A DNA stretch of 64,000 nucleotides from Cymbidium sinense (Eukaryota; Streptophyta; Magnoliopsida; Asparagales; Orchidaceae): assembly GCA_021442155.1 (NCBI GenBank), contig CM038222.1, positions 107,139,121-107,203,120 of the forward strand, in the 5' to 3' direction. Positions within the stretch are counted from its first letter, which is position 1; every line of letters starts with the position of its first letter. Position numbers and translations under genes: made by a program. Below are positions 59,601 to 64,000 of this stretch, one piece after another. The notes beneath the pieces are model-generated. The model ran no database searches and was not told the DNA's origin. It saw only the letters and a program-made list of their open reading frames with translations.

Positions 59601-61239
59601 AAGAAAGAAGAAATAAAGCTTGAAGACCCCCATAACAATGAATTCCTTGCTTAATTATAATTTGTATAAGAATAGAGCTCGACTACCCACATTTGATATT
59701 TTTGGGTTTGTGCGGTGGTTCCCGACCACAATGGCCTTTTATTCTTTTTGTGATTAGCTTTATAAATTGGTTGATGACTTGTTTAGCTTTTGCATTAAGT
59801 GGCATGCTTTTCCTAGTTTCTTCCTTGATTTATGTATGGCCTGGATGTGGATTAGGCTCTTTAGGGAAAATAAATCTTTTACCCCACTTAACAATTCAAA
59901 TTAAAAATAAAGAACTCATAACCTAACCTAAAGCTTAAGTTTAAAATCAAGATAAAAGAATTAGCAACCCCTTAGTTGGATGAGCATTCCTTTTATAATA
60001 TTATGCACAAATTCATCTTATTTCACTCTTGATTGGAGGGCTTCCACCTTTGCCATAGAAACTTGGCTTGACTTTTGAGAGCCATGGTGGAAACTCACCT
60101 CCTCCCTCCTCACTGATTTTGGCCAATAATTCTATTTCTCATGCATTAGTCATGTGAATCCTATTAGCCAGAGTCAAAATAATTGTCCAAAATTGAAAAA
60201 AAAAAAAGAAATTTTAATTGCATTAGATTTAGGTCATTTGAAGCATTCCCTTTACATGATCTAGTCTTTTTAGGGAGTGAGTTTAAGGACTTAGCCTCTT
60301 TTTAAATAAATAACATGCTAGCTATCTTGCATAAGCATAAAGGCTTGCCTACATGTATTTAAAATCTTAGGAGGAGTTAGTTGGCAACCACCCCTAGGCA
60401 GTTGTAAGTCAAAACTATTAGGTGGTTTGTCCTCTCTTGTGGAGGCAAACTAATTACCCATTTTTGCCTTAGATTTAGGTTGTGCTTTCGACCCTCGCCA
60501 AAGCTCCCTAGATTTAGGTTCTAAGATTGCTTCTCCCCTTTGTGGGCCATAAGCTTAATTCCTCACCTCTTAGGCATTTCCTTGATCTTGTGTTAAGGAA
60601 TCATAAGTCCTAAATTTCTAATGAAAATTTTAACTCAAACAAACTAAATCAACTTCAAAAAAGTAAAGCCCCACTATAGAATAGTTTGAGATGCTCGCTA
60701 GGTTTCTTAGCATCGTGGGCATCTCCTACTTATCTTCCATTTTGGCATCAATAATAACTCCACTTTTGATCAATCCCATTTAATCTTTCAAAAATAAACC
60801 AATCGATTGATAGTCCTTTCTTATTGAAATCTTCAAAGACAATGATCATTTACCTTAATCGAGAGTTTTTCTAAGGAATCCCCTTTCCTTATGATATAAT
60901 TAACTATGGGGGCTTGACCTTATAGGGAACTTAACAAACTTGATTTAAAAAACCCTACTTTATTTTTCCATGTAAGGTAGGGAAATAATCTCTGGAACAT
61001 ATGCAGACCCATCATCCTTAGTAGTCCTTATTGAGGTGATTAGGCCCATTAAAGGGTAGTGACTTCTATTTTTTGAGATAGTACACTATTTCCTTAATGA
61101 CGTACTCGATCACTTGAATAAGTACATCTACAGATCTACGTGGCATCCTAAAAAGATAAATTTTTATAAGAGTCTTACCTCTTTCATTTCTCACCAACAT
61201 ATTTGAAAGGAGACTCCCTTATAGGAATTTTTCTCCACA

Positions 61240-61766
61240 GATTTTTCTAGCAACTCTGCTAGGGAAGGTTCCTCTCTCCATATTTGGTAAATGATCATTG
61301 TCTTTGAGCTTTGATAGTGGGTTTGTATTTTGGTATGAATCCAAATCTATCCTTCTTTCCATTGACACTTAACTAGTTTTATTCTTGAGTTGAGTTAGCC
61401 AACATGTTTAGATTTTAGGACCTCATTCCTTGTCGGTCTTAAAACCCTCTTTGGGTTCTCCAATGGGTAAAATGAAAATATCTAAATAAAAAAAGAGAAA
61501 ACATATTAAAGAGCATACAAACGCTCAACATCCAGGACATAGTTTGATCTTTAATATGTTATCCCCCACAACATAGGGAGGCATATTCATTAAGAGAGGG
61601 CCCATGAGGCTTATATAGCCCCATTACTAGTAGGGAGTGACAGAGGTTCAGCTGTCAGTCATCCGCTTCTACTTTTATTTATTTTCTAGTTCAACGCTCT
61701 ACCTGCACCAACCATACCTATAGTATTCTTCTCATTAGGATTAGCTACCATATAAGGGAAGTTCCT
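61240..61766 (+). other. Primer-binding site and leader of the right-edge Tat-like element
   Basis: TAGCAACTCTGCTAGGGA at 61248-61265 follows the LTR end by eight bases and matches the primer-site type seen at 1463-1480. The leader continues with CTCTCTCCATATTTGG, also shared with the left copy, to the first gag ATG at 61767. Confidence 0.7.
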
Positions 61767-64000
61767 GTGCACAGAGGGTTAGTGGTGTCTCTACCCCACC
61801 ACTCTACCCCTCGTCCACCATCACCAGTGCAGGTTACAGCATCTCCCATTCCATCTAAGGCCATGAAGGTTGCATCAGGGGAAAAATGCACCCCGTTGGT
61901 GATTCGAGTACGGTCAAGCGATCCTACCCCTCCTACACCACCCATTATGGTAGGGCCAAGCTCTCCTGCTTGACCTTCTTCCTTAGTGGTGGTGCAAAAA
62001 GAGTGGCGACCCCGAAGCATTGTGGTCATCCTTTCACCAACTCCATCGATACAGTCGGATGTAGAGATGGTGATAGTTATTACAGATATTCTAGATGATA
62101 GTTCAGTTACACTAGTGGTAGAGGAACATCCTAGGATTATTACCCCTCTTATAGCCAGTAGCAGTCAGGAGTGTCATTCATCCAGTGAGTACAGTCCACA
62201 TAGGATTAACTCTCTAGTGACAGCCGAGGTTTGATTCCTCTCAGTGCACGATAGTGATCACACCGGTCAGCCTAAATGGTTTGTACCTATTGAGTTGGAT
62301 CGTTCTTTAGATGAGATAGTTACACATTATTTCATGGAGAAGAAGGAGATCTTGGGGTATGCCTGGTCCGATGAAGAGAGAGTTAGCTTCGATCCTAATG
62401 AAGATGGCTTGATGGGGGATTCAACTAGAGTATGTGGTTGACACTAGAAGATCTCTTCTTAGGGAACAACAAGTCATGGAAGGTGATGAGGTTGATCTTG
62501 AAGACACTGCAGAATCAGCCCAGCACCTTCGACATTAGTTGAGGCAGAAGGACGAGCAGATTGACATAATGGCATGTCTGTTATAGGACTTGTTAACAGT
62601 AGTGTTAGTGCTTCAGAAATAAGCCCCTTTAGTTCATCCTACTACAGTCGACATCAGTTAGCCTAAGTTAGTGCATGTCTTGGACCTAGCCGAGACTCTA
62701 CCTCCCATTGAGTAAGGTAGCACTAGCGTGTATAGGAAGGTAGTGGAAAGTACCTCCATACAAGAGAAGGATATAAAATCCATGGTTGAGCAACAGGTGA
62801 AGGAAGCTTTGGCTCAAGCCCGGGGAGGATCATCGGTTCCAAAAGATAGACCCTACTTAGAGGAATTCAATGTTATCCAATATCCCAAGGGTTTCGTGCC
62901 TCCTTAAATCAAATGCTTCGTTGGCAATGGAAACCTAAGGCAGCACATAGGTCACTTCAGGGCCAGTTATTGCAACGGAGGTGGCAGCGACACTCTACTC
63001 TTTTGCCTTTTCATTAGTAGCCTAGCGGGTATTGCTTTTGATTGGTATGTTGAACTTCCCAATGATTCAGTAAAGATATTTGTTGAGATAGAGCAACTCT
63101 TCATCAAGAGGTTTATTGGAGCTCAACAAAGGGTTACTGTAGGTGATCTTGTTATAGCACAATAGCACCCTAGTGAGTCACTTGTTGATTATATTCTCCG
63201 ATGGTGTAACCTGAGTATGAAGTGTGAACCTCAACAGTCTGAACATCATGCCATTGAGATTCTCTTGAAGAATATCCATGGCCCAATCGCCTTCATGCTT
63301 AAGAGTTTCACTATCAAGAGATTTGAGAAGTAAATCAACAAGACGTCTAGTCTATAAGGAGAGGCCAAATAGTTGCCTTTTCAAGATCAGTTGCCTGAAG
63401 CCGCATAAGTCTTTGAGAAGAAACCTGGAGCTATAGCAGTGGTTGACAAGGGGAAACAACCAGCTAGAGATCAATCTGAGAGACCACAACCTCAGCAGCC
63501 TCCACCTCCTTTGCCACCAAGAGGCGACCATAGCCTCCAGAGCTTCCACGGCCGGTCATACCACACCACATACCACCACCGGTGGCATGCATGCATGCTA
63601 TGGTCTACTACTATTTTAGATAAGTTAAATAAACCTTAGTTTTTTAAGAGGGAGGTAAGTAGGAAGATCTTTAAGAATCTCTTAAAGAAGCCTGATTTTC
63701 AGCAACCCGAGCCTAAGAGACCAAAGGAAGTAGGCAAAAGTCATGATCCAAACTTTTGCCCTTACCACAAAATGCTAGGCCACATTTTGGAAGATTACCT
63801 CACATTCAAGGACTGGTTTGAACACAGTTTCAAGATCGGTGCTATAGTTATCCTAAAGGAATACCTTGTGGAACAACCTTCCAGTTCCATCAGGATAATC
63901 CTTGGGGATACATGTGATCCTACCAAAACTAAAGAAGGTTGGGACATTTCTTTTTCTAAAACCTCTATGAAAATAATTTAGAAGATCAAGAAACTTTTCT
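61767..64000 (+). pseudogene. gag of the right-edge Tat-like element (broken, runs off the window)
   Basis: Frame 61767-62441 is one reading frame with two internal stops (at 61971 and 62232). It then shifts at about 62440. Recognisable parts: RQKDEQIDIM (about 62545); the gag core GIAFDWYVELPNDSVK (about 63025) and LFIKRFIGAQQRVTVGDL; PSESLVDYILRWCNLSMKCE (about 63170); the basic/proline-rich PQQPPPPLPPRG (about 63492); and a knuckle-like FCPYHKMLGHILEDYLTFKD at about 63757, where the last Cys of the usual pattern is Tyr. Gag would form cytoplasmic particles. At least five stops prevent a full product. The pol part would lie beyond the window. The N-terminal 150 codons are Ser/Thr/Pro-rich with no recognised domain. 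Confidence 0.75.

Larger units (their letters stand above)
53109..61239 (+). mobile_element. Complete giant 5' LTR of a Tat-like element (8,131 bp)
   Basis: It begins TATTGACCTCATTTTTAG (TG mutated to TA) and ends TTTTTCTCCACA. It is immediately followed by a primer-binding site and, about 0.5 kb on, gag in the same orientation. That order defines it as a 5' LTR. Internal order: terminal block, 178-bp array (53530-54310), TTGACC section (54650-55590), GGGGGAGATATACTCTCCC palindrome (55956), hairpin (56656), long AT-rich middle with TTAATTAA words, CTGGACAACCCCGAGATTACG (58374), a GAA-rich tract (59560-59615), the GTCAAAACTATTAGGTGG block (60407) and CCTTACATGGAAAA-type block (complement, about 60970). 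Open frames such as 56257-56732 and 59693-59926 lie inside the LTR and are not called genes. Confidence 0.82.

Noticed and set aside
59693..59926. 77-codon hydrophobic frame (possible small membrane protein)
   Set aside because: It sits in the LTR block shared with 30.6 kb and 47.7 kb, where the frame is not kept.

Overview
The window looks like a gene-poor, repeat-dense stretch of a flowering-plant nuclear genome. It is AT-rich, has GT-AG introns, and is full of decayed Ty3/gypsy, Ty1/copia and L1-type retroelements, a Tip100-like hAT element and a plastid-derived tRNA fragment. I cannot name the species from the sequence. Only one intact host gene is visible: a five-exon, minus-strand AT-hook/PPC (AHL, type II) gene at 19870-25723, which reassembles without a frame break into a 374-residue nuclear DNA-binding protein. 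Its introns hold a plastid trnR(ACG) relic, two related MITE-like repeats, and a hAT element inserted into one of those repeats. || Layout. 1-1490: minus-strand gag N-terminus and leader of a Tat-like Ty3/gypsy element. 1491-4445: its 5' LTR. 4446-8555: decayed plus-strand pol with reverse transcriptase, RNase H, a second (archaeal-type) RNase H and integrase, followed by about 2.9 kb of 3' noncoding tandem repeats and an LTR-like block to about 14.2 kb. 14.2-17.8 kb: Ty1/copia LTR and RNase H debris, including a 295-bp inverted repeat. 18.1-18.5 kb: 3' end of a LINE. 19.9-26.4 kb: the AHL gene and its 5' leader. 27690-40821: a gag-only (pol-less, non-autonomous) LTR element whose gag is split by a 7.84-kb solo LTR at 29161-36997, with an exact TGCAT target duplication. 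41146-53108: two truncated giant LTRs head to head, plus a 190-bp scrap of a third. 53109-61239: a complete 8.1-kb LTR, followed by a primer-binding site and a plus-strand gag that runs off the window. || The main non-genic theme is one family of very long LTRs, present here as a solo LTR, a full 5' LTR, two truncated copies and probably two shorter relatives. These LTRs share terminal TGTTGACC...CCACA, about 1 kb of dense TTGACC words (the W-box core recognised by WRKY factors), a 178-bp tandem array of variable copy number, and an inverted repeat near the middle with paired base changes between copies. Nothing in the window suggests a horizontally acquired gene cluster or an operon-like system. 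The retroelement proteins are broken by stops and lost catalytic residues, so any mobility would have to be supplied in trans.
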